Source: Pempheris klunzingeri (lineage: Eukaryota; Chordata; Actinopteri; Acropomatiformes; Pempheridae). From it: a stretch of 64,000 nucleotides of DNA. Under the pieces are notes generated by a model. The model was not told where the DNA came from. It was given only the letters and a program-made list of their open reading frames with translations, and did no database searches. Made by a program: the position numbers and the translations under genes. Positions 49,701 to 61,777 of the stretch are shown piece after piece; the stretch's first letter is position 1; every line of letters starts with the position of its first letter. The stretch spans positions 6,180,415 through 6,244,414 of the forward strand of contig NC_092032.1 of the NCBI RefSeq assembly GCF_042242105.1. The letters run 5' to 3'.

Positions 49701-52622
49701 CAGTTTGTTGAGGTGTGTGTGTGTGTGTGTGTGTGAGTATGTCAGAATGTGTGTATACATCTTGAGGAGGAGGTGTGGTTTTGTTTACATACTGTTTGGC
49801 ACAAGTGAATGAAGACAGGAATCTGCAAACTGGTGAATAAGGGAGTGGACATCAGACCAGTATTCAAGCAAGTAAAACAGCGGATGCGATCAGAATCAGT
49901 TAACGTGTTGTCGGTGGTTCCAGGATTTCTTGGGAGAAACAAAGAAGCACTACAGTGCAGAGTTGGAGGCTGTGGATTTCCAAACAGGCTCAGAGGCGGC
50001 CAGGCTCAACATCAACACCTGGGTGGAGAGCCAGACAAAAGGTGGATCATCACACACTAACATGCACACGCATCAGTATGTTTATCGACCTGCGTGTAGG
50101 ATTTGACTCTTTGACTCGCCAACACTTTGGGCACTTCAGACACACTTTGTGACATGGCATTGCATATGTGTATTTTATTTATCAGGTAAAATTAAGGATG
50201 TGCTGGCCCAGGGCGTGGTGAACGAAATGACCAAACTGGTGTTGGTCAATGCCATCTACTTCAAAGGCAACTGGAATAAGCAGTTTAAGGAGAATGCCAC
50301 AAGGGATGCTCCGTTTAGAGTCAGCAAGGTAACACTGGTCAAAGAAAACACTCACTGGACGAACACTAATGACAATCATCAGATAAAGTCAGGAAATATG
50401 ATATATATTAAAACTGTACTGCATGGTAGCATATACAAGCCAGGCCATGGACACTAATTCTGACTTCTTCATTGAAAGTTTGAGGGGTAAATGGTGAATG
50501 AATACAGTTTTTACATCAGGGCCGTGGCAGGGGACCAGAGGAGAGGATGGAAATCAGGGACAAAAGAGGGTAAAATAGCTATATAAAATGTGCTTATTTA
50601 AAGGTCATTTGTCTGACATTTTTCCATTGCATGTTAGTCAAGACTAGGAGGAACCATTTCACAATGACTCTCAACATTTGAGCGTTAATCATGGGTTGCT
50701 ATGCTCAACGGAAAAAGGGATTTATGCAGTTGTTGCTGAAGACGCCTTTACTCAGATCACATGGTGGCTGCAAGAAAATCGTTTGTTGCTTAAGTAAGTG
50801 CAGAGTTTGAGTCTGTAGACACACATATGTTGTGGTTCCACTGATATGATTAGATATTGCTCCATTCATTGACAAATGGTTCACCACAGTAAAACATGTT
50901 CAGACAGTGGACTTTCCTCAGAGTAATAAAAAGTGATTTTTAACCAGTAGGCGACAGCAAGCCTTGATGTTGTGTCGACATTTCAAGTTTTTACAGTTAT
51001 CTTGTTAGCTTGTTAACTACTAGAGGGCTTAGAGCAGCGTGGCCATCCCATTAGAGCATTCTTACTCACCATGTGGTGAGTGTCCAGCTTACACTGATGT
51101 TTAGCCATATGACTAAACCCTGGTTTGGTGCCATGACCTTTATGAAATCCTCCTAGCTTTTGAGAAAACATTCAACTTCCTTCAAAAGCCTCTTATTTAT
51201 TTCAGTTCTTTTTTTTTTTTTTATCAAAGAAGTCATTTTAATTAATGGTAACATCCAAAATATACTGTAGCTTAATACAGTTTTAATATCCTGTAGAGTG
51301 TGTTCAAGTGTAATTTAATAGTAGGATGAAAAACAGTATATTGCTGCTCTGCCACGCGTTTCCCCACTGATTACGCCATGATGTGTTGCCATACACCTCT
51401 CCTTCTGCACTTATGCAATGCGGAGATGTGTACAGCTGGTGCTAAATTCTCTTTAAGCTTATGTATTTTCCTGTTTTGCTGTTTTCAGACAGACACAAAG
51501 CCAGTAAAGATGATGTATCAGAAAACTAAGTTCCCCTTAACCTACATCCCTGAAGCCAACTGCCAGGTAACCACGCAATTCAGTGAATGAACCGGTTAAC
51601 ACAGCATGTCTATCCATCAGCCGACTGCTAACTGATCATGCAACAACTGAATAATCATTTATTCCCTTTGTTAATGAGGTTAAGTTGGACTTGGTGAGAT
51701 TTCCGTGGTATGATAATTGACCATGATTCATAGAAAAATTGATGAGATTTTGTTTATGATTCAGGCTTTAACTGACTACCTACAAGTGTTTGTTGAGCGA
51801 CCTCACTACAGTTGGCAAACCAGTGCATATATTTGCTGTAAAGCTTGAAACCCTCTGTTGTACAGATCCTAGAGATGCCTTACAAAGGGAAGGAGCTCAG
51901 CATGCTCATCTTTCTACCCAATGATATGGAGAACGGTCCAACTGGTCTAAAGATGGTAGGAGGCACGCAAACTTGCACTTTAACACATAAAGACACCTGC
52001 GAGACACTGACTAACTAAAAAAAGTGGTTTCGTGTTCACCCCTAGCTGGAGAAGGAGCTCACCTATGAGAACTTTGTGGAGTGGACTCGTCCGGACATGA
52101 TGGATGACATTGAGGTCCAGGTGGGGCTGCCTCGGTTCAAGATGGAGGAGAAGTACGACATGAAGAATGTCCTGGTCAGCATGGGCATGGTGGATGCCTT
52201 CGACATAGCAATGAGTGACTTCTCTGGTAGGACATGAGCCTGGACCATACCATGTATATTCAGAATCCTTTAAAGAACAGGCATCCAAAACCTGTACCGG
52301 CTCCTTTCAGTTCAAAGGAGCAACACGTTGTCGTGGCAGCTCTCACAAATTTGCTCCACGCTATTATATTTATTTGACATATTCTTTTGTGACAGGCATG
52401 TCTCCGGCCAACGACCTGGTGCTGTCAAAAGTCGTCCACAAGGCTTTCGTGGAGGTCAACGAGGAGGGAACCGAGGCTGCTGCTTCCACCGCTGCTGTCA
52501 TGATGCTGCGCTGTGCCCTGCGTCCAGCCACCTTCATCGCAGACCACCCCTTCCTCTTCTTCATCCGACATAACGCTTCCATGAGCATTCTCTTTGCCGG
52601 GCGGTACTGCTCCCCCGAGTGA
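46765..52622 (+). CDS. Clade B serpin, leukocyte elastase inhibitor-like, copy 2 (417 aa)
   Basis: Tandem paralogue of the serpin at 37354. Coding exons: 46765-46941, 48511-48609, 49572-49712, 49924-50041, 50186-50328, 51489-51566, 51866-51955, 52046-52226 and 52396-52622. Every exon matches copy 1 in length and phase except the second (99 versus 150 bases). Start [14 protein letters not shown], no signal peptide. Core motifs include [45 protein letters not shown], hinge [10 protein letters not shown] and [10 protein letters not shown]. The C-D loop is shorter and carries a basic patch (AEKPRR) and six Gln. Aligning the reactive loop with human SERPINB1 places P1-P1' at Arg381-Cys382, predicting trypsin-like targets, unlike copy 1. 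All frames are open, so it looks functional. Likely cytosolic or nuclear, as usual for clade B. Confidence 0.92.
52500..52532 (+). other. Reactive-centre loop variable segment, serpin copy 2
   Basis: Encodes [11 protein letters not shown], with the predicted scissile bond Arg-Cys at 52509-52514. Only one of 11 codons (ATG) matches copy 1, while both flanks are nearly identical. Confidence 0.8.
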
Positions 52623-53021
52623 GCTCTACATCATTTGGAGCTGTGCTTCTTGTCTGGAAGAGGAGTTACAATACATCTACTATTGCAACAGTATAGAATG
52701 TTATTTGGTATTACTGGAAGCTGTGACTCACTTCTCTAGAGCTTCCTATAGCTGATAGCTAATAATCACACCCTGAGTTCCCGTCCTATACTTTGAGCGC
52801 TAGAATGATAAGTAAAAACTGTGGTATTTCATTTTCTAAACTGTGGCTCCTTACTTCTTACATGAGTGATTCTTAATGACTGATCCTGTGTCTTACTGAA
52901 CATTGCGCTGTTTATCTTTGGCCCCTAATCTCATCCTTAGGATCTGGTTTACTTTTTGTCTGTAATGAATGTACGGCCCTATTTGCTGCACCCTCACTCC
53001 CTACCCTAGTTTATCTACACC

Positions 53022-53027
53022 ATTAAA
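53022..53027 (+). terminator. Possible polyadenylation signal of serpin copy 2
   Basis: ATTAAA about 400 bases after the stop, followed by T-rich sequence. No AATAAA lies closer in the 3' flank, so this is the best candidate. Confidence 0.35.
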
Positions 53028-53960
53028 GTCTAGTTTATCCTATCTTATGCCTTACACCCTTTGAAAGAATTTGCCTTTATCACAATGTCTGCTATGCCTT
53101 ACAGCTACACTTTAACGCCATATGAACATATAACGGTTGCTCGATTCTCTGCACGTTTTCTACAGATCATGAAATTGCAGCATTTAATCTATTCAGTTGA
53201 CCAAAGAGAATAATGTGATGAAATCACATTGTTGTATACTGTAGATATGTCCTTGGGGATAACTAGAATTCTAATTAAGCAAAACACAGTTTTATCATTA
53301 TGCATTGCATAATAGATAATATTGACTCCAAAGAACAGGGGCTTACGTGAAGGTGGCAACTGGCAATGAGATCATTTTTATGTATGTGTTTGCTCTTTAC
53401 GCATAGAATAAAAGTGTGTGCTTCGCAAATATTGTTTGTTTTTTTTCTAAAACATTTTCTCAGGTTCATTTCAGTCACGTGTGATTAGATAGATTACCTG
53501 CAGTTCCATCATTCATCCTGTAAGTGTTAATACTGCACTGGCTATCTTTGAGGAGTCTTTAACAAAGTAGTGCTTTCTGTTAATGATTAATCTAAACTAA
53601 CCATAGCGTAACCATATGTGCTGATCAATAACCATAACCCTAAATGTGGGAGAATAAGTGTATCAGAGTAACTACTTTTATCGTCCTATTTCTACCAGCT
53701 TGTCTTCCCTGTGTGCCGAAGAGTAATACATATTCTTAAAAGAAAGCAAACAGGATTTGCTGTTGCAGGCACGAAGGTCTAATAATAATCTAACTGATGT
53801 GTTTAAAGGGATTAAATTCACAGGATCAGTGCAGAATCGCCCCGTAACAGATTTTGCTGTCTACTCCAGCACAGTAGGTGGCGCTAATGCATCTCCACAT
53901 TGGTAAATTCTACTAAGTAGGCGTCCAGGAAAAAGAAGAAGAAGAAGAAAATGTTAGGCA
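53028..53960. other. Serpin-pigm intergenic spacer
   Basis: AT-rich sequence without exons or a recognised repeat. A short GAA run (about 53936-53950) lies just upstream of the pigm promoter. Confidence 0.5.
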
Positions 53961-53963
53961 CGG

Positions 53964-54184
53964 CACTTCCGGGTAACTTCCTAGTTGTCAAGTTTGAAGT
54001 ATGGTGATTGAAAAATGAATCTCTTATTAACAAAACATGACGGTAACTAGAGATATCTGTATGCTGAAGGCTAACTGAGATGTCCGCGGAGAAAAGAACA
54101 GTTTGGCTAACGTGTTCCAGCTCAAAGACGACAGAGTAGCTCCCAGTGCTGCTGGCTAATCTGGCTTCCCCTGCTGGGTTGGTG
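53964..54184 (+). promoter_or_regulatory. pigm: pigm promoter and 5' leader
   Basis: CACTTCCGG at 53964-53972 is a consensus ETS-family (GABP/ELK) site, typical of TATA-less housekeeping promoters, and lies about 210 bases before the pigm ATG. No splice acceptor is needed between it and the ATG, so the leader may be contiguous. The leader contains short upstream ATGs (for example near 54015 and 54035), which may reduce translation. Confidence 0.5.
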
Positions 54185-57100
54185 ATGGACAAGCTAATAA
54201 CCAAGCTCATGGGAAAACAGGTCCTGTTCACGGCTTCCTTGGCTATAAGACTGGCCCTGGTGGCTTACGGAGACTACCAGGACAGAACTATGGTGGTGAA
54301 GTACACCGACATTGACTACCATGTGTTCACAGATGCTGCAAGATTCATAACTGAGGTAACAGCAGCCAGATAAGCTAATATACTGCAGGGTCAACTGTGA
54401 AAAGGTACTAACCTATAGGCATGTTTTCAGGTATCCACTTGTACATTATTTGATTATTTTGCCCTGCAGTATAATATTAACACTATGCTATGCCACTTTT
54501 ACTCAAACTTACACATTTTGTTTAAGAAGGAAAGTATTAGTTTTTCCTCCTCAAGATGTAATAATCAACTATAGTAACTAGTTTTCTTTTAAGATTTTAC
54601 ATACAGAATATTTAATCAGTATATAAGTACATGGCTCACTTTGCTGTTAATACTGTTCTTCTCTACTGCATCAATTTAATGTGGGAACCCTTTGCACAGG
54701 CGGAGTCCCCATACAACAGATCAACCTACCGCTACACTCCTCTCCTGGCGTGGCTGCTCACCCCTAACATCTATCTCAGCTTGGTATTCGGGAAGATCCT
54801 CTTCATTTTGTGTGATGTGCTGTCAGGACTGCTTATCTACAAAATTCTCCGTCTGAGAGGTCTGGGCTCGGAGGTATGTTTTCAGAAAGCTTTTTATCAA
54901 TCTGATCCTTGTTGACCAGAAATCAGGCTTCTTGGAGATGCACAGTGCAGGTAAAGTTGTGTTTTGGGGGGGGATTTATGTTCAGACTGCACGCCGTGTT
55001 TGTTCTCTGTGGCTCCTCAACCCACTGCCCATGGGAGTATCCAGTCGAGGGAATGCTGAGTCAATCCTGGCAGCCCTGGTGCTCGGGACATTACTCTGTA
55101 TGGAAGGTAAGGGGTGTGTGTGGAGCTTCACAAAGGTCTGTATCGTCAGATTTTAGCTCTAGCTCTTATACTTTTTTTTTTTAAATTCTTTGTCATTTAG
55201 CCCGTCATCTGACGTGGGCAGCCATACTTTATGGTCTGTCTGTCCATATGAAGATCTACCCCGTTACATATGCTCTGCCCATCGCTCTGAGCCTGCGCAA
55301 ACCACGCACCAGATCAGAGGAGGACGAAAAGGGGTGGAGCTGGAGGTGGAGGAGGTTCATTGGTTTTATGGAAAGCTTCTTCAACCAAGAGCTGTTCCTC
55401 TTTGCAAGTGTGGCCGGAGGAGTTTTCTGCATGCTCACAGCACTTTTCTATTACATGTGAGGTGAACAAAGAAATGACACGCAAACATACAGTAAAAGGT
55501 TTTCAATGCATGCGAGTTTTGACTCTGCATAGCAAATATTATGCAAATATTATGTCGTTAGTATGTACATTTTCCTAGCTAATCTTGTGCAAGAAAGTCA
55601 GATTTCTCCTAAATGCAGACATGTCCTGGTTCTGTTCACGTGGAAAGACCCAGAGATCTTTAATTATTCAGCTGAAAGTAACAAAGTCCAAATGTTACTT
55701 TGAAGATGATTTTTAGAATAAAGTCCAAGTAATCAAGTACAAGTGCTTTGTTAGTCTGGCTATTTGAGATATGTTAAAACTCCTCTGATGGAGCCAGATG
55801 ATTGAATTTAATTTAAGTGCTTTTAATCTGACGACATAATAACCTCTCCATATCATTATCTTATCTTAAGAAATATGCTAACTTGTAATAACTTTGAATG
55901 GAAATGCTCAAATCATGTGACTCCCCCTGTATTTTCAGGTATGGTTGGGAGTTCCTTCACGAGACCTACTTGTACCATCTGACCAGAAGGGACATCAGAC
56001 ACAATTTCTCTCCGTACTTCTACATGCTCTACCTCACCGCAGGTATTCACCCGTTCAACCCCACCCGTCCTCTGCGTCATCAGGGAGTGTAAACTTGCAG
56101 GAAGTGATGCAGCTTTCTAAGCCTGCTAAGATTCTTTTGTCTTTTGTTGGTGCAGACAGCAGGTGGAGCCAGTGGCTTGGCCTGGCAGCATTCCTTCCAC
56201 AGCTCGTGCTGCTGTTGGTAGCATCGTGGGCCTTTCACTCTGACCTGGTCTTCTGCTGTTTCCTGCACACCGCCATCTTTGTCTCGTTCAACAAAGTCTG
56301 CACTTCACAGGTACATAAAGCACCATCCACTAACAGAGTCTGAGAAGAGATCAGACAATGTATTGTCTGTAGTCTTTAGCAGCCATCTTTAACTCCTCAG
56401 GATTGAGCTGGACCCAGTAGAGAAGAGATATTGTATTTTTGTAGATTAGTTTTGCACAACTATATATATATCAATCTGAAGAAGTCCAGACTGCAGAATG
56501 TAAACAAAAGAAGTGAATTCCCATATTTTTTTCTGCTTTTACATAATATTTCAGTTTGACATTACAGGGTCATTTGTGTTACTTCTTAGTGTTCCTTGTG
56601 GAAAAAGTAACATTTGAGTAAGTGCATTTATTTAGCTGATGTATTTATCCAAAGCGATGCACAATAAGTCTATTTAACCGTGTGGACATAAACCAAAAGT
56701 TGGAAGAATCATGAAAGTACATCAAATTCATGAAATGAGGTTAACTGCTTCAAATTTGTTTAGAAGAAGAGAGGGAGAAGGAGTCTTTTCCCTTTCGTCG
56801 GCCAAGGTGTAGTCCGAACAGATGTGTTTTCAGTCTGCGACGGAAGATGAGGAGGGTTTCTGCTGTCCTGATGTCAGCGGGGAGTCATTCCACCATTGTT
56901 GGCCCAGGACAGTAAACGGTCTGGATTTTATTGAGCAGTTGCTGCGACGCAGTCGTAGCAAAGCATAGTGGATGGGCTTGGGGTATATGGTTTGACAATG
57001 TCCTGGATATAGGGTGGGTCTGAGCCATTTGCAGCCTGATAGGCACGTGCGGTGACTTGAATCATATTCATGCAGGCACCAGTAACAAGTGGCGGTAAAC

Positions 57101-57603
57101 AAAAAAACCTTACCTCACACTCTTCACATAACTTTAACAGTCTTGCTTGATATCCTTTTGTAGTACTTTCTGTGGTACCTGTGTCTTCTTCCTCTGGTCA
57201 TCCCTCACCTGAGTCTGTCACTAAAGCAGGGAGTGGGGCTGCTGCTCCTCTGGTTTGCTGGACAGGTAATTCAACTGATCACATTTTAAGTTGAAAGTAA
57301 ATGTGACTTAGATATGCACCTTGTTAATAAAAGACATATAGATTCTTAAATTCACAGCATTAAAACAGAAGACTAACTGAACACTAAAACTGATCTCAGT
57401 ATGAAGAAACTATGATATTGTGTCTCCACTGTCAGGCTATCTGGTTGGGCCCAGCCTACTTCCTGGAATTTGAAGGCTACAACACTTTCCTGTTGATCTG
57501 GCTTGCTGGATTGCTCTTCTTGATCGTCAACTCCTCCATCTTGATTCAGATTATAGCCCATTACAGGCCAGCACAAACTCCTCAGAGACTTAAGGCCGAA
57601 TGA
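54185..57603 (+). CDS. pigm: GPI mannosyltransferase 1 (pigm), 8 coding exons, 416 aa
   Basis: Catalytic subunit of GPI mannosyltransferase I. It adds the first, alpha-1,4-linked mannose from dolichol-phosphate-mannose to the GPI precursor on the lumenal side of the ER, working with PIGX (known for the family). Coding exons: 54185-54355, 54700-54873, 54986-55106, 55201-55456, 55939-56042, 56156-56310, 57164-57265 and 57436-57603 (TGA); all GT-AG and in phase. The ATG at 54185 gives [15 protein letters not shown], leading into the first membrane helix. The catalytic DXD motif (DID, residues 42-44) lies in [15 protein letters not shown]. Other family blocks are [70 protein letters not shown] and [19 protein letters not shown]. 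Many hydrophobic helices fit a multi-pass ER protein. The human protein is 423 aa, so the model is complete. AATAAA follows 35 bases after the stop. Confidence 0.95.
56600..57090. repeat. Dispersed teleost repeat in pigm intron 6
   Basis: Landmarks: 'gtgcatttatttagctgatg', 'atttatccaaagcgatgcac', 'gaacagatgtgttttcagtc', 'gggagtcattccaccattgt', 'ggcccaggacagtaaacggt' and 'gcctgataggcac'. This series is a known widespread teleost repeat, here degenerate. It makes intron 6 the longest pigm intron (853 bases). Family name not assigned. Confidence 0.7.
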
Positions 57604-57637
57604 CATTCAGTCATGTAAACTGAAGATGCACGTTAAG

Positions 57638-57643
57638 AATAAA
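57638..57643 (+). terminator. pigm: Polyadenylation signal of pigm
   Basis: AATAAA 35 bases downstream of the stop codon, followed by 'ggttgtattttgtt', a GT/T-rich downstream element. The very short 3' UTR fits a compact housekeeping gene. Confidence 0.75.
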
Positions 57644-59814
57644 GGTTGTATTTTGTTAAATCACAGTCTCGTCGCTTCTAATTACACTTTCATGTAACCT
57701 AAATGGATACCATTTTTTTTCTGTGTGACAAAGCCACAGTTCTCTTTACTTATTCTGAGTCAAACCCATCGATTTAAATTCTTTCCTCTGCAGACCAAAA
57801 AGACCTAAATCCACATAAATGTCTCACTTAGGGCAGAGAACCGCTGTTGCGCTGCTTTCACTTGGTGGAAACCTTGATGTTTGCTCCACCTGTGACCGCT
57901 GCACACAGATGTTTTCCATTCGCCCATTTGCCGTCGAGAGCAAAATACCTGCTGTACATCAGAGATCACACAGACTCCAAACAGTTTTAACAACCACGAT
58001 AAACAGCTCTGGAGCAAAATATTTAAGACACCCTCCAGAGTTTAGTTTGGCATTGTCACATGTTGAGGACGAGAAGCTCTTTATCATTCCACAGACAAAT
58101 GGTCAGATCATGTGTGCGTCTCATTTTTATGTAGGGTTCGGCTTTCATCACTCAGATTGGACATAAATAGATGTATTAACATCTGTGTTACTGATTTGTG
58201 TTTACTGATACACATTGCAGGTTTGAGTGATGAGTAAAAGGGAAGAAAATGTTGGCAATTGGGCAAAAGAGAACTTGTGGGTAACAGACATTTTTTTTTT
58301 TACTGCTAGAATTTGGATGAACTTTTACTGTTTACTGTTTTTATGCATTTGTAACTCATCACTGTGGTTCAATAATGAACACAACTCGTTGTCTTCATTG
58401 GCGTGTGTAGGACTACTCCATGAAATGTAATGTATTTGGAACTATTTAACCATGTGATTACAGACCAGGATATTGAGGTGTGATTTACTATAAAGAAAAA
58501 TCACGACTCGTTCCCAGCTGCAGTGCCAATCTGTGACCAGTAGGTAGAAGCATTCACCAGCAGTACACAGTCTTAGCGTCTATCCTCACGTAACCCCCAC
58601 AGATTAATCAGTCAACTAGAGCATGAACACAACCCAATACAAACAGTGCTGGCAGAGGTTCCCTAATCTCACTCTACTCTCGTTCTAATCTCACATGGAA
58701 ATTATTGGAGCATTCCCTTTAGTCCTGTATGTTCTGAGCATGTTTGCTGGCCCCTTCCCATGAGATTGATTGTGGGAGTACATGATAATAATGTACGTAC
58801 GTGTGGATGCATGCGCTCGTGCAGTAAACTTGAGATGCTTACCATTGGGGTTGAATTAGTGGCTTTTTGTGAGGCACTTTGTGTGTCTGTCTGAGTAAAA
58901 CAGCTTGCTTGCTTGTATGTTGCATATGTGAGTGCATGTGTGCATGACTCACGGTCAGCTGCGGCCTGCATATCTAGTTTATGAATCACCAGGCTGCACT
59001 CAGTAACCTTTCAACTGGCTAGTCGCCCCTGGGCACATACATAAATCATTTCATTTTAACACTGCATCCCACTGAATACCATCACATTCAGCAGTTTATT
59101 TTTAAATCCCTAGAACTGAAAAAATTGCTATGAATTCTTCTTCTTCAGCTCCTTCCTTTCATCTTTTTTTTCATATCAGTCACTCCCAACCGGGGATATT
59201 ACGACTGATCTCTGCAGTTGGTTGCCAGAGGAGCTGTGGAGTAGTTTGACCTCTCTGACTAAATAGAACTCACACTTAATACCCACATGTTCTAATCAAT
59301 AGGCTATTTGATAGTATTTCTTATTATTTTATTTAATAATCAGTGTCTGAGTACTGAAGTCAGTTGTAACACCTGAGTATGTAGCGCCTGAGAGCGCTTG
59401 AAAGATGGAAGAGAACAGTTACCTAAAAGTAATTATTATTGGTTGAAATTATTAGTTAAAAGTTGAAAAACCGACAGAAAAGGTTGGAAAGCACTGTTTC
59501 AGAGGCCACAGTTAAAGACAGTAAGCATAAGGCAAGATGCTGTTTATTGTCCATTAGCTAATTGTTGTCAGGAAGCAAAAAGTGGCAAGGTTGTTGTGAG
59601 CTGTGGGCGGGGGGATTGCGTGACTGTCTTCCATATGCTTAGTAGGGTGTGTGTATAAGTGCATGATAATGTGCGTGCATTTGTGTATGTGCATGCGTGC
59701 CTGTGACATACCCTCAAGGATTCTCCTCATTGTCACTGGGGGATATGTGGAGAGGAGATGCGGACATTGTTTTGTCTATGTATGCATTGGTGCATCTGCC
59801 TATATGAGTGTGTA

Positions 59815-59817
<3 letters not shown>

Positions 59818-59864
<47 letters not shown>
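59818..59864. repeat. (GT)n microsatellite
   Basis: About 23 GT units, directly visible. It explains the His/Thr frames on the minus strand. Confidence 0.95.
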
Positions 59865-59869
<5 letters not shown>

Positions 59870-61704
59870 CACAGAGTGGGTGTGACCAATTAGGGCAAAT
59901 GGTGTGCGGAGCAGCAAAGAGTGGGGAATGAACGGTCACGCAAGCTTGCATGGTATAGGATTATAGGTCTTGGTTTGCACACACACATGCACTGTCTCCC
60001 CCTCACAGATACAGCTGTCAACAAGCATCAAACACTTTGCTTACACTACAGTTGCCCTAAGCGGTCACTCCTCTCTCTTGATTGGATGCTCTCTTTTCAT
60101 TGTTTTCACCTCTTTTCCCCAAACTAACTTCTCTTTTCTCACCTCTAGGTTTTGTAGTCTCCACCTCTCTCTCTCTCTCTCTGTCTCTTCCTTTGTCATT
60201 CTCACCCTCTTTCTCCTCCCTGTGCAGGACAAGTGTCGTACAGATGGCGTGATGGAAGGTTGCGTGCACGCAGACGAATATTAAACATTTAAAGTCAGCC
60301 TCATCCAACCCCCACCCACCCACCCAGCCACCCCCCTCACGCCATTGTCACATCATCGGTCATGAAACGACAGTGAGACAAAAGCAAAGTACTCCTTCGG
60401 GGAAACGTGTGACAGAGATACTGCACACAAGTATGTGTGTTTGTGTGTAAGAGAGATTTCATATGTCATTCATTGTGTGCTTTATTCCGGTTGGGCCACA
60501 GAAACACATAGTGGTGTTTATTCCTTTATACTTTTCAAGAATCAGAGTCCACAGTTTGAGTGCAGGTCTAATTAACAAATAGTAAAAAACAGAAAGTGCT
60601 CATGTGCTTGTTTCTGTGAAGAAATATCAGCTCTGCAGAGTGTTTTTTGGGGCCAGAGTTATTAAACTCTACAGCGCTGTCTGTGGATTATTCATGGATT
60701 ATTACTGTATGAATCAGATTGAGTTATGAACATCATTTAACTTTTATTATTCCTCCCGTACTGTATTTTCTTACTCCTTGCCAACTGCCAAGTAATGAAT
60801 CTCGTTCATTTCCTGGCAGTTTCACCTAACCTGCCACAGCACAGCCCTGCAGTGCTGTATGCAAACTCTGTATGAAAAGGAAAATTTGTAGGAACTCCCT
60901 GTTAAAATGAAATACATGTTCAGCTTCACTGAATGCAGTGTTTGATCTCAGCATTGCAACTGGAGGAGGAAGTTGGACCTTGATTTGATAGAGCATGTTT
61001 TAAACCAAGAGGAAGAGCACAGTTCTTCTGTCTGGGTCTGCATGAGGGGATAAAGCATCATTGCTGACACACACATGGCCTTTGTGTAACTTGTTGCATA
61101 GTGAACCAACATTATGCTGTTTTTTTTCATTAACAAGGTTTATGGGCAGCGTAGATTAAAATAGAGAAATACTAGCTTTGAGAATATCGATGATCTTTGG
61201 ATAATACTGATGTTGTAGAAGATACTGATAAAACGAATCAAAAGTCTTCTTAAAAAAGTGACACTACCTAATCAATGTGGTACCATGAACCTGTCTTATA
61301 ATGAAGTGCTGGTCATGGAACCTATACTTTAAATGACATAGTGCAAATTATTCATATAAGAGAATTAAAGATCATAACAAGATTTCTTGTAATTTCATTT
61401 GTAGTCTGTTCATATAAGCTGTGTCTATCTGGTAATTAAATTTACAAGCGTGCAAATGCACATACACACTCGCAATCATCCCAATAAGTAAAATCCCCAC
61501 ACTAACTGATCCTTGCGCATCCTGTCAGATATAATCTGACTGGTGAAACAAACACGAGCTTCTGGGAGGGATTAGAGCGAGGACTGATGATAGCTGCGGA
61601 ATCAGTCGGAGAGGCTTGTTCCTTCAAAGCAGAGCAAGCCAGTGAGGGACCCACTGCAGGTAACAATCATGCAAGATCAAGAGGTGAAGTACATTTGCTG
61701 TGAG

Positions 61705-61777
61705 AGTGAGAAACTTTTATAGCGCATGTCCTGCTTAAGTATAGTAAGCAGGACATGCGCTATAAAAGTTTCTCACT
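61705..61777. repeat. Perfect 33-bp inverted repeat, 7-base loop
   Basis: The left arm, 61705-61737, starts agtgagaaacttttatagcg and ends ctgctta. The right arm, 61745-61777, is its exact reverse complement. The spacer is agtatag. In RNA the stem would continue with one G-U pair. The stem is of mixed base composition, not a simple repeat. It could be a precursor-microRNA-like hairpin, a minimal fold-back element, or an assembly or replication artefact; the sequence alone does not decide. Confidence 0.85.

Noticed and set aside
57819..58166. 115-codon plus-strand open frame after pigm
   Set aside because: No similarity I recognise, no splice or promoter context, and it starts shortly after the pigm polyadenylation site; likely chance.
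60228..60282. Strong acceptor followed by a short frame ending in a stop (CRTDGVMEGCVHADEY)
   Set aside because: It could be a terminal exon, but no upstream exon could be found, and the acceptor lies in a CT-rich low-complexity tract that creates such sites by chance.
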